DNA from: an uncultured Oscillospiraceae bacterium
GTDB lineage: Bacteria; Bacillota; Clostridia; Oscillospirales; Oscillospiraceae
Length of the DNA stretch: 6,805 nt
Assembly (NCBI GenBank): GCA_944385195.1
Contig: CALWWH010000041.1
Span: 1 to 6,805, forward strand
Direction: 5' to 3'
The position numbers and the translations under genes were made by a program. Position 1 is the stretch's first letter. Each line of letters begins with the position of its first letter. A model generated the notes under the pieces. It was given only the letters and a program-made list of their open reading frames with translations, did not search any database and was not told the origin of the DNA. This document shows positions 1 through 5,794 of the stretch, piece after piece.

Positions 1-1144
1 GGCCCTTGTCAATCTCCTCGTAGCTGATGGTCAGCGGGGGAAGCATACGCAGGACAGAGCCGGCGGTGATGATCAGCAGGCCCGCCTCGATGCACTTGGC
101 AGCCAGGGCCTTGTTGTCGCCGTCTACGGCCAGGCCGATCATCAGGCCCTTGCCTCGGACGCCGGTGACAATGGGCAGATGCCAGCCCAGGATGGTGGAC
201 TCGATGTAGGCGCCCTTCTCACGGACGGAGGCCAGCAGCGCGTCGTCGATCTGGGCCAGGACCGCCAGAGCGCCGGCGCAGCAGATGGGGTTGGCGCCAA
301 AAGTTGTGGCGTGGGTGCCGGGGCCCAGGACGTCTTTGACCTTCTGACTGGCCATAAAGCCGCCCCGGGGCCGGCCGCCGCCGCTGCCCTTGGCAAAGCT
401 CACCGCGTCGGGCAGAATGCCGTATTGCTGGAAAGTGAAGAGGCTGCCGGTGCGGCCAATGCCGGTCTGCACTTCGTCTACCAGCAGCAGCCAGTCGTTT
501 TTGTCGCAGAGGGACTTGACCGCGCAGACGAAGTCCGGGTCCAGGGGCAGCACGCCGCCCTCGCCCTGGATCAGCTCGATCATGACGGCGCAGACATCCT
601 CGCCGCCTGCGGCCTCGACGGAGGCGATGTCGTTGGCCTTGGCATAGCGGAAGCCCTCGGTAAAGGGGAAGAAATACTGGTGGAAGACGTCCTGACCGGT
701 GGCCTTGAGGGTGGTCACAGTACGGCCGTGGAAGGAATGCTCCAGGGTCAGGATGGTGGCGCGACCGGTACCGTATTTGTCGTAGGAGTATTTGCGGGCC
801 AGTTTGATGATGCCCTCGTTGCTCTCCGCGCCGGAATTGGCAAAAAAGGCGTAGGCCATGCCGGTACGGGCGGTGAGCTGCTCGGCCAGTTTTGCGCCGG
901 GCTCGGTATAGAAGAGGTTGGAGGTGTGGGCCAGTTTGCCGGCCTGCTCGGTCACGGCCTTGACCCAGGCGGCGTTGCCGGTGCCCAGGACGTTAACGCC
1001 GATGCCGGAGGAAAAGTCGATGTACTCCCTGCCCTCGAAGTCGTAAAAGCGCGCGCCCTCGCCCCGCTCGATGCACACGGGATAGCGCCCGTAGGTGTGC
1101 ATGATGTGGTCTTGGGTCAGCTGTATCAGTTCTGCATTGGTCAC
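1..1144 (-). CDS. argD: Acetylornithine aminotransferase ArgD, 3' end cut off by window
   Basis: PLP-dependent class III aminotransferase that converts N-acetylglutamate semialdehyde and glutamate to N-acetylornithine and 2-oxoglutarate in the cytoplasm. My own translation from the GTG at 1144 gives 381 uninterrupted residues (start MTNAELIQLTQ). Family lengths near 390-400 suggest only some 10-20 residues are missing. Visible family motifs: NSGAESNE (103-110), SFHGRT with the ring-stacking Phe138, IQGEGG (192-197), VDEVQTGIGRTG with PLP-binding Asp223, the Schiff-base lysine Lys252 in FAKG, HATTFGANP (278-286) and VLRMLPPL (364-371). GTG is the start because AGGAGG lies 8 nt upstream and the protein begins where family members do. 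It starts 16 nt after the argB stop, so the two are almost surely cotranscribed. Odd point: just after Lys252 the loop reads GSGGGRPRGG, with Ser and two Arg where small or hydrophobic residues are usual. Paralogues acting on ornithine, GABA or succinylornithine are related, but the operon makes ArgD clear. Confidence 0.95.
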   Translation of the reverse strand, partial: MTNAELIQLTQDHIMHTYGRYPVCIERGEGARFYDFEGREYIDFSSGIGVNVLGTGNAAWVKAVTEQAGKLAHTSNLFYTEPGAKLAEQLTARTGMAYAFFANSGAESNEGIIKLARKYSYDKYGTGRATILTLEHSFHGRTVTTLKATGQDVFHQYFFPFTEGFRYAKANDIASVEAAGGEDVCAVMIELIQGEGGVLPLDPDFVCAVKSLCDKNDWLLLVDEVQTGIGRTGSLFTFQQYGILPDAVSFAKGSGGGRPRGGFMASQKVKDVLGPGTHATTFGANPICCAGALAVLAQIDDALLASVREKGAYIESTILGWHLPIVTGVRGKGLMIGLAVDGDNKALAAKCIEAGLLIITAGSVLRMLPPLTISYEEIDKG

Positions 1145-1152
1145 GGTTCTCG

Positions 1153-1158
1153 CCTCCT
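1153..1158 (-). promoter_or_regulatory. Shine-Dalgarno site of argD (AGGAGG)
   Basis: The minus strand reads AGGAGG with 8 nt before the GTG at 1144-1142. It sits in the 16-nt gap after the argB stop codon. This site decides in favour of the GTG start, since no ATG lies at a suitable distance. Confidence 0.85.
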
Positions 1159-1160
1159 GA

Positions 1161-2015
1161 TTACTTGAGCATGGTGCCCATGCCGCTGTCGGTGAGCAGC
1201 TCCACCAGGATGGAGTGGGGCTTGCGGCCGTCGAGCATAACCGCGCTCTGGACGCCGCTGCGGATGGCCTCGACGCAGCAGTCGACCTTCGGGATCATGC
1301 CGCCGGAGATGATGCCCTCCTTGATCAGAGCCGGCACCTGGCTGACGGACAGCTCAGAGATGAGCGTGCTCTCGTCGCTCACATCGCGCATCAAGCCGGG
1401 AATGTCGGTCAGGATGATCAGGCGCTCTGCCTGCATGGCGGTGGCAATCTTGGCTGCGGCGGTGTCGGCGTTGATGTTATAGCAGTTGTTGCCGTCGGTG
1501 CCGGTGGCGACGGTGGCGATGACGGGGACATAGCCCGCGTTCAGGGCGTTATAGATAGGCGCCGGGTTGACGCCGGTTACCTCGCCGACCAGGCCGTATT
1601 CCTCGCCCTTCTGCACCGCCTGGATCATGGCGTCGTCCATGCCGCACAGGCCCAGGGCCTTGCCGCCGGCGCGGCCGATCATGGCGCACAGGTCTTTGTT
1701 GATCTTGCCGCAGAGGGTCATCTGGACGATCTCCATGGTGGTCTCGTCGGTGTAGCGCAGGCCGTTGACAAACCGGCTCTCGTGGCCGATCTTTTTGAGC
1801 CACTGGGAAATCTCCGGGCCGCCGCCGTGGACCAGGACGACGTTGATGCCGACCAGGCTCAGCAGCACGACGTCGGAAATGACGGCCTCGCGCAGCTCCT
1901 TGGAGATCATGGCGTTGCCGCCGTACTTGACCACGACGGTCTTGCCGGTGTACTTTTGAATGTAGGGAAGGGCTTCATTGAGCACCTTTGCGCGGGTGAA
2001 TTGATTCTCAGGCAT
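1161..2015 (-). CDS. argB: N-acetylglutamate kinase ArgB
   Basis: Amino acid kinase family enzyme that phosphorylates N-acetylglutamate with ATP to N-acetylglutamyl 5-phosphate, the second step of the pathway. The 284-residue protein is complete. Motifs: VVKYGGNAM with catalytic Lys30, HGGGP (63-67) for substrate and phosphate binding, GLRYTD (85-90), NINADTAA with Asp184 corresponding to the catalytic Asp, TDIPGL (203-207 region), SGGMIPK (237-243) with Lys243, and the C-terminal GMGTML. About 20 residues precede the kinase core (AKVLNEALPYIQKYTGKT). Such an N-terminal helix is typical of hexameric kinases inhibited by arginine and absent from the short E. coli type, so I infer that this enzyme is the feedback-controlled step. 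The ATG has AAGGAG 9-10 nt upstream. argJ ends 44 nt upstream and argD starts 16 nt downstream. Confidence 0.97.
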   Translation of the reverse strand: MPENQFTRAKVLNEALPYIQKYTGKTVVVKYGGNAMISKELREAVISDVVLLSLVGINVVLVHGGGPEISQWLKKIGHESRFVNGLRYTDETTMEIVQMTLCGKINKDLCAMIGRAGGKALGLCGMDDAMIQAVQKGEEYGLVGEVTGVNPAPIYNALNAGYVPVIATVATGTDGNNCYNINADTAAAKIATAMQAERLIILTDIPGLMRDVSDESTLISELSVSQVPALIKEGIISGGMIPKVDCCVEAIRSGVQSAVMLDGRKPHSILVELLTDSGMGTMLK

Positions 2016-2023
2016 GGGTGGTT

Positions 2024-2030
2024 ACTCCTT
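2024..2030 (-). promoter_or_regulatory. Shine-Dalgarno site of argB
   Basis: The minus strand reads AAGGAGT here, with the AGGAG core 9 nt before the argB ATG (2015-2013). The following GTAACCACCC spacer is identical to that before argH. Confidence 0.8.
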
Positions 2031-2052
2031 TTTTACACATGTTTTACACATG
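2031..2052 (-). repeat. Perfect 11-bp tandem repeat in the argJ-argB gap
   Basis: On the plus strand the unit TTTTACACATG occurs twice head to tail (2031-2041 and 2042-2052) with no mismatch. It fills half of the 44-nt argJ-argB gap and abuts the argB Shine-Dalgarno site. This A+T-rich patch contrasts with the G+C-rich surroundings, so it may keep the ribosome site unstructured, but no function is shown. It does not match the ARG box consensus (TGAAT-N4-ATTCA-like). Confidence 0.85.
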
Positions 2053-2059
2053 ATAGGCC

Positions 2060-3289
2060 TCAGGTCCGGTAGTCGCCGTTGATTTTAACGTAATCGTAGG
2101 TCAGATCGCAGCCCCAGCAGGTGGCGCTGTGCTCGCCCTCGTGGACGTCCACTTCGATGATGACCTCGTCCTGGGTCAGGACGGTCTTTGCCAGCTCCTC
2201 GTCAAAAAGCAGGCCCGCGCCGTCTTTGCAGACGGCAACCTCGCCGGCTGCGGAGCGGAAGGTGACGTCAACGTATTCCGGCCGGAAGGGGGCCTTGCTG
2301 TAGCCCATGGCGCACAGAACGCGGCCCCAGTTGGCGTCTGCGCCAAACATGGCGGCCTTGACCAGGCTGGACTGGATGACGGCCTTGGCCAGCTTCTCGG
2401 CAGCCTCCTCGCTGCGCGAGCCGCTGACGGTGCAGGTCACCAGACGGGAGGCCCCCTCGCCGTCGGCGGCGATGTGGCGGGCGATCCAGGTCAGGACGTG
2501 GCGCAGCGCCTGGCAGAAGCTGTGGTAGTCGTCGTTTTTCCAGTCGATGAGGGCATTGCCGGCCTTGCCGTTGGCGAGAATGCAGCACATATCGTTGGTG
2601 GAGGTGTCGCCGTCGATGCTCACGCGGTTGAGCGTCACCTGCACGGCCCCATAGAGCGCCTCGTGCAGCAGCGCGGGGACGATGGCGCAGTCGGTGGTGA
2701 CAAAGGTCAGGGTCGTGCCCATGTTGGGGTGAATCATGCCGGAGCCCTTGGCAATGGCGCCCATGTGGACAGTCTGTCCGCCCAACTCAAAGGCGATGGC
2801 GTACTCCTTGGGCAGGGTGTCGGTGGTCATGATGGCGTGGGCGGCGGCGGCGGAAGCCGCCTCGCCGCCGGACAGCTTCGCGCCCAAGGCAGGCATAGCG
2901 ACCTCGATGGCGGCAATATTGAGCTCCTGGCCGATGACGCCGGTGGAGGCGACGATAAACTGGCCCGCCTCCAGGCCGGTGGCGGCTGCTGCTGCTGCGC
3001 ACATGGCCTCGGCGTGCTCATGGGCGTTGGCGCAGCAGGCGTTGGCGTTGCCGGAGTTGGCCACGACGCCCCGGGCAGTGCCGTCGGCTAAGTGGTCCAT
3101 GGTGACATACAGGGGCGCTGCCTTGACGCGGTTGGTGGTGTACACGGCAGCGGCGCTGGCCTCGCAGTCCGAGACCAGCAGCATGAGGTCATCCTTGTCC
3201 GGGGAGGAGGACGCCTTTACGCCCGCGTGAATCGCGGCGGCGGAGAAGCCCTGGGCGGCGGTGACGCCGCTGGGAATTTGAGTAAACAT
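2060..3289 (-). CDS. argJ: Glutamate N-acetyltransferase (ornithine acetyltransferase) ArgJ
   Basis: Transfers the acetyl group of N-acetylornithine to glutamate, releasing ornithine and regenerating N-acetylglutamate; bifunctional members can also use acetyl-CoA. The protein is made as one chain that cuts itself into alpha and beta subunits. From the ATG at 3289 it has 409 residues, the usual family length. Motifs: STGVIG (115-120) of the oxyanion hole, AKGSGMIHPNMGTTL (180-194) with nucleophile Thr192 after Gly191, SIDGDTSTNDM (224-234), DGEGA (276-280), AMFGADANWGR (313-323) and the C-terminal NGDYRT typical of the family. The residue pair at the cut is Gly-Thr followed by Thr-Leu, rather than the commonest Ala-Thr-Met-Leu. 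An in-frame TTG at 3295 would lie only 1 nt from the AGGAGG core, so ATG 3289 (7 nt from it) is the better start. argC ends 12 nt upstream, implying cotranscription. Confidence 0.97.
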   Translation of the reverse strand: MFTQIPSGVTAAQGFSAAAIHAGVKASSSPDKDDLMLLVSDCEASAAAVYTTNRVKAAPLYVTMDHLADGTARGVVANSGNANACCANAHEHAEAMCAAAAAATGLEAGQFIVASTGVIGQELNIAAIEVAMPALGAKLSGGEAASAAAAHAIMTTDTLPKEYAIAFELGGQTVHMGAIAKGSGMIHPNMGTTLTFVTTDCAIVPALLHEALYGAVQVTLNRVSIDGDTSTNDMCCILANGKAGNALIDWKNDDYHSFCQALRHVLTWIARHIAADGEGASRLVTCTVSGSRSEEAAEKLAKAVIQSSLVKAAMFGADANWGRVLCAMGYSKAPFRPEYVDVTFRSAAGEVAVCKDGAGLLFDEELAKTVLTQDEVIIEVDVHEGEHSATCWGCDLTYDYVKINGDYRT

Positions 3290-3295
3290 CGTCAA

Positions 3296-3303
3296 CCCTC
3301 CTT
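3296..3303 (-). promoter_or_regulatory. Shine-Dalgarno site of argJ overlapping the argC stop codon
   Basis: The minus strand reads AAGGAGGG. Its first two A bases are the last two bases of the argC TAA stop (3304-3302). The AGGAGG core (3302-3297) lies 7 nt before the ATG at 3289-3287 and only 1 nt before the TTG at 3295, which excludes the longer start. A ribosome ending argC would cover this site, so translational coupling of argC and argJ is likely. Confidence 0.85.
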
Positions 3304-4231
3304 ACAGGCCGGTGGCCTCGTCGATGCCCATCATGATGTTGAGGTTTTGGATGGCGGCGCCGGAAGCGCCCTTGCCCAGGTTATCCAGCTGGGCGCTGAG
3401 GATGATCTGCTCGTCGTTGCCGCCCACATACAGGCGCAGGTGGTTGCTGCCGGCCAGGTTGTTGCTGCCAAGGAAGCCGCTGGCGGGCATACTCTCGGCC
3501 ACGGTGACGAAGGTCTGACCGGCGTAGTGATCCGCCAGAACCTGGCGAAGGCTGTCGGGGGTCTGCTTGCCGTTGAGCAGGGCGGTGTACAGGGGGACGT
3601 TGACCAGCATGCCCTGGGGGAAGTCGCAGATGATGGGGTTAAAGATGGGCTTGCGCTCCAGACCGCACACCGCCACCATCTCGGGGATATGCTTGTGGGT
3701 CAGGGTCAGGCCGTACAGCCGCGGGCTGTCAAACTCGGGATCGCGGTTGGGGTCCTCGTAGGCCGCGATGGTCTTCTTGCCGCCGCCGGTGTAGCCGGAC
3801 AGGGCGTGGACGACCATGGGGTAGTCCTTGGGCAGGATGCCCGCCATGACCAGCGGGGCCACCAGGGAGATCATGCCCGTGGCGTAGCAGCCGGGGTTGG
3901 CCACGCGGTGGGACTTGGCAATGGCTGCCCGCTGCTCGGCGCTCAGCTCCGGAAACCCATAGTCCCAGGCGGGGTTGGTACGGTGGGCGGTGGAGGCGTC
4001 GATGACGCGGGTGTTGGGGTTTTCAATCATTGAGACTGCTTCCACGGCGGCGGCGTCCGGCAGGCACAGGAAGACGAAATCTGCCTGGTTCAGACACGCT
4101 TTGCGGGCGGCGGGGTCCTTGCGCAGCGCGGGGTCGATGGTGATCAGGGTGACATCCTTGCGGCCGGCCAGGCGCTGGTCAATCTGAAGGCCGGTGGTGC
4201 CCTCGCGGCCGTCGATGAAGATGGTAGGCAT
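3302..4231 (-). CDS. argC: N-acetyl-gamma-glutamyl-phosphate reductase ArgC (short class)
   Basis: NADPH-dependent reductase turning N-acetylglutamyl 5-phosphate into N-acetylglutamate 5-semialdehyde. From the ATG at 4231 it has 309 residues. Motifs: IFIDGREGTTGLQI at the N terminus, the nucleotide-binding turn; FLCLPD (54-59); DASTAHR (78-84); ANPGCYATG with catalytic Cys115; ALSGYTGGGKK (143-153); and LTHKHIPEM (177-185) carrying the probable catalytic His. Length and wording (IDGREGTTGLQI, HKHIPEM) match the shorter ArgC class best known from proteobacteria (argC_other type) rather than the roughly 345-residue Bacillus type; this is from memory of the families. An in-frame extension up to 4369 would overlap the argH end and add 46 low-complexity residues. 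It is rejected because AAAGGAG lies 9 nt before 4231. The gene follows argH after 79 nt and precedes argJ by 12 nt. Confidence 0.96.
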   Translation of the reverse strand: MPTIFIDGREGTTGLQIDQRLAGRKDVTLITIDPALRKDPAARKACLNQADFVFLCLPDAAAVEAVSMIENPNTRVIDASTAHRTNPAWDYGFPELSAEQRAAIAKSHRVANPGCYATGMISLVAPLVMAGILPKDYPMVVHALSGYTGGGKKTIAAYEDPNRDPEFDSPRLYGLTLTHKHIPEMVAVCGLERKPIFNPIICDFPQGMLVNVPLYTALLNGKQTPDSLRQVLADHYAGQTFVTVAESMPASGFLGSNNLAGSNHLRLYVGGNDEQIILSAQLDNLGKGASGAAIQNLNIMMGIDEATGL

Positions 4232-4240
4232 AGTGACTCG

Positions 4241-4247
4241 CTCCTTT
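4241..4247 (-). promoter_or_regulatory. Shine-Dalgarno site of argC (AAAGGAG)
   Basis: The minus strand reads AAAGGAG with 9 nt before the ATG at 4231-4229. This fixes the argC start at the conserved MPTIFIDG sequence and argues against the longer in-frame ATG at 4369. Confidence 0.85.
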
Positions 4248-4256
4248 GTTGGTATT

Positions 4257-4294
4257 GGGCGGCGCGGCCGCCCTTCGCCGCTCCCCGGAGGGGA
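4257..4294. repeat. G+C-rich inverted repeats between argH and argC, possible REP-like element
   Basis: The 79-nt argH-argC gap contains two adjacent short palindromes. GGGCGGC (4257-4263) pairs perfectly with GCCGCCC (4267-4273) around a 3-nt loop. TCCCC (4282-4286) pairs with GGGGA (4290-4294) around GGA. No T-run follows on either strand, so an intrinsic terminator is unlikely. The CCCC-TCCGGGG style, lying between two genes of an operon, resembles small dispersed palindromic elements common in gut Clostridia, but only one copy is visible here. It could instead be a structure that stabilises or processes the mRNA. Confidence 0.5.
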
Positions 4295-4310
4295 AAGACG
4301 GCCAATAATC

Positions 4311-5690
4311 TTACTTTCTGGCGTTGATGAAGTCCTGAATATACGCGATTTGGCTGGTGACAGCCTCATAACTGGGGCCGCCGGGGACCTTACGCTCTTC
4401 CACGCAGGTGCGCAGCTCCAGCGCGGTGTAGATATCCTCGTCGAAAAGGCTGCTGATGGCGCGGAAGTCCTTCAGGGCCATGGTATCCAGGCTCTCGCCG
4501 GTGCGGATGCACTGGTGGACCAGGCGGCCGACGATCATGTAGGCGTCGCGGAAGGGCAGCCCCTTGCGGACCAGGTAGTCGGCGCAGTCGGTGGCGTTGA
4601 TGAAGCCCTCGGAGGCGGCCTTCGCCATCTGCTTGGGCTTGACGGTGAGGGTGTCGATCATCGCCGTGAAGACGGGCAGACACTGCTCGACGGTGTCGAT
4701 GGTGTCAAAGAGCGGCTCCTTGTCCTCCTGCATATCCTTGTTGTAGGCCAGGGGCAGGGACTTCATGACCGTCAGGAGGGTGATCAGGCTGCCGTAGACG
4801 CGGCCGGTTTTGCCGCGCACCAGCTCGGCCACGTCGGGGTTCTTCTTCTGGGGCATGATGGAGCTGCCGGTGGAGTAGGCGTCGTCCAGCTCGGCAAAGC
4901 GGAACTCCCAGCTGCACCAGAGGATGACCTCCTCGGAAAAGCGGCTCAGGTGCATCATGAGCAGCGAGCAGGCAGACAAAAACTCAATGGCAAAGTCCCG
5001 GTCGGAGACGCCGTCCAGGGAGTTCTGGGTGATGCGGGCAAAGCCCAGCTCGTCGGCCACGCTCTGGCGGTCGATGGGATAGGTGGTCCCGGCCAGGGCG
5101 CCGGAGCCCAGGGGCATCTCGTCCATGCGCTCCAGGCAGTCCTCCAGACGGGTGACGTCCCGGCGGAACATGTTGGCGTAGGCCATCATGTAGTGGGCAA
5201 AGGTGGTGGGCTGGGCCCGCTGCAGGTGGGTGTAGCCGGGCATATAGCTGTGGCGGTTGGCCTCGGCCTTGCGCACGAGGGTCTGCATCAGATCCAGCAC
5301 CTGGCCGATGATGACCTTGATCTCCTTTTTGAGGTATAGACGGATATCCAGCGCCACTTGGTCGTTACGGGAGCGGGCGGTGTGCAGACGCTTGCCGGTG
5401 TCGCCGATGCGGGCGGTCAGCAGCGTTTCGATGTTCATGTGGATGTCCTCGTTGTCTACGGAGAACTCCACGGCGCCGGCTTCGATGTCGGCCAGGATGG
5501 CCTTCAGACCCTCGATGATGGCGGCCGCCTCGCTGGGCTCAATGATGCCCTGACGGCCCAGCATGGCCGCGTGGGCCATGGAACCGGTGATGTCCTCGCG
5601 GTACATCCGGGCGTCAAACTGAATGGAGGAGTTGAAGTCGTTGACCAGCGTATCGGTCTCCTTTTGGAATCTTCCTGCCCAAAGTTTCAT
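4311..5690 (-). CDS. argH: Argininosuccinate lyase ArgH
   Basis: Last pathway enzyme: splits argininosuccinate into arginine and fumarate; a homotetramer of the fumarase/aspartase superfamily in the cytoplasm. The 459 residues match the usual length. The start MKLWAGRF is the typical N terminus. Three superfamily active-site regions are intact: TARSRNDQV (104-112), GYTHLQRAQPTT with His155, and the signature GSSIMPQKKNPD (275-286) with catalytic Ser277 in the flexible loop. MQEDKEP (320-326) is also conserved. The C terminus YIQDFINARK is normal. The ATG at 5690 has a modest GAGG 9 nt upstream, weaker than those of its neighbours. The gene lies downstream of argG behind a predicted terminator, so its expression may depend on readthrough or on a separate promoter I could not identify. 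No sign of damage. Confidence 0.98.
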   Translation of the reverse strand: MKLWAGRFQKETDTLVNDFNSSIQFDARMYREDITGSMAHAAMLGRQGIIEPSEAAAIIEGLKAILADIEAGAVEFSVDNEDIHMNIETLLTARIGDTGKRLHTARSRNDQVALDIRLYLKKEIKVIIGQVLDLMQTLVRKAEANRHSYMPGYTHLQRAQPTTFAHYMMAYANMFRRDVTRLEDCLERMDEMPLGSGALAGTTYPIDRQSVADELGFARITQNSLDGVSDRDFAIEFLSACSLLMMHLSRFSEEVILWCSWEFRFAELDDAYSTGSSIMPQKKNPDVAELVRGKTGRVYGSLITLLTVMKSLPLAYNKDMQEDKEPLFDTIDTVEQCLPVFTAMIDTLTVKPKQMAKAASEGFINATDCADYLVRKGLPFRDAYMIVGRLVHQCIRTGESLDTMALKDFRAISSLFDEDIYTALELRTCVEERKVPGGPSYEAVTSQIAYIQDFINARK

Positions 5691-5699
5691 GGGTGGTTA

Positions 5700-5703
5700 C
5701 CTC
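5700..5703 (-). promoter_or_regulatory. Weak Shine-Dalgarno site of argH (GAGG)
   Basis: The minus strand reads GTGAGG, giving a 4-nt GAGG core 9 nt before the argH ATG. It is the weakest ribosome site of the five seen here. The spacer GTAACCACCC is identical to that of argB. Confidence 0.6.
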
Positions 5704-5718
5704 ACTGTTCTTTGAATT

Positions 5719-5759
5719 TAAGGAAAACGCAGGGGGCGGCGTCGATGACGCCGCCCCCT
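5719..5759 (-). terminator. Intrinsic terminator after argG
   Basis: A perfect 13-bp stem (5731-5743 with 5747-5759; arm core GGGGGCGGCGTC) closes a 3-nt loop. On the minus strand it is followed after GCG by TTTTCCTT, a short U-rich tract. On the plus strand no T-run follows, so it acts for transcription from argG towards argH. It starts 35 nt after the argG stop codon. The U-tract is interrupted, so part of the polymerase may read through into argH, setting lower levels of argHCJBD transcript than of argG. Confidence 0.8.
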
Positions 5760-5794
5760 CCAGCGTGAATTCGCTTGGTTTTGCTATGTACTTA

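Noticed and set aside
179..1168. Open reading frame of 329 codons on the plus strand opposite argD
   Set aside because: It mirrors argD. High G+C codon use with few TTA, CTA and TCA codons keeps the complementary frame open. Its Gly/Val/Asp/Gln-rich protein matches no family I know.
1215..2072. Plus-strand open frame of 285 codons opposite argB
   Set aside because: Mirror frame of argB with low-complexity AVG/DD-rich composition and no credible ribosome site.
3290..3295. TTG start two codons upstream for argJ
   Set aside because: It lies 1 nt from the AGGAGG core, too close for initiation; ATG 3289 has normal spacing.
2129..4033. Two abutting plus-strand open frames (2129-3091 and 3092-4033) opposite argJ and argC
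   Set aside because: Both are complementary-frame artefacts of well-supported genes; composition is Gly/Ala/Val/His-rich without domains.
4257..4273. The argH-argC hairpin as an intrinsic terminator
   Set aside because: The 7-bp stem is followed by AATACC on the minus strand and by TTCG on the plus strand, so there is no U-tract.
4232..4369. 46-codon N-terminal extension of argC from an ATG at 4369
   Set aside because: It overlaps the argH end and crosses a repeat-like gap. A good Shine-Dalgarno site and the conserved N terminus support the ATG at 4231.
4194..5339. Plus-strand open frame of 381 codons opposite argH
   Set aside because: Mirror frame of argH, whose active-site motifs are intact. 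The antisense product is biased and unrecognisable.
5691..5794. A promoter for argHCJBD in the argG-argH gap
   Set aside because: Only a TAAATT-like -10 is visible, and its -35 would fall inside the terminator stem without resembling TTGACA; too weak to report.
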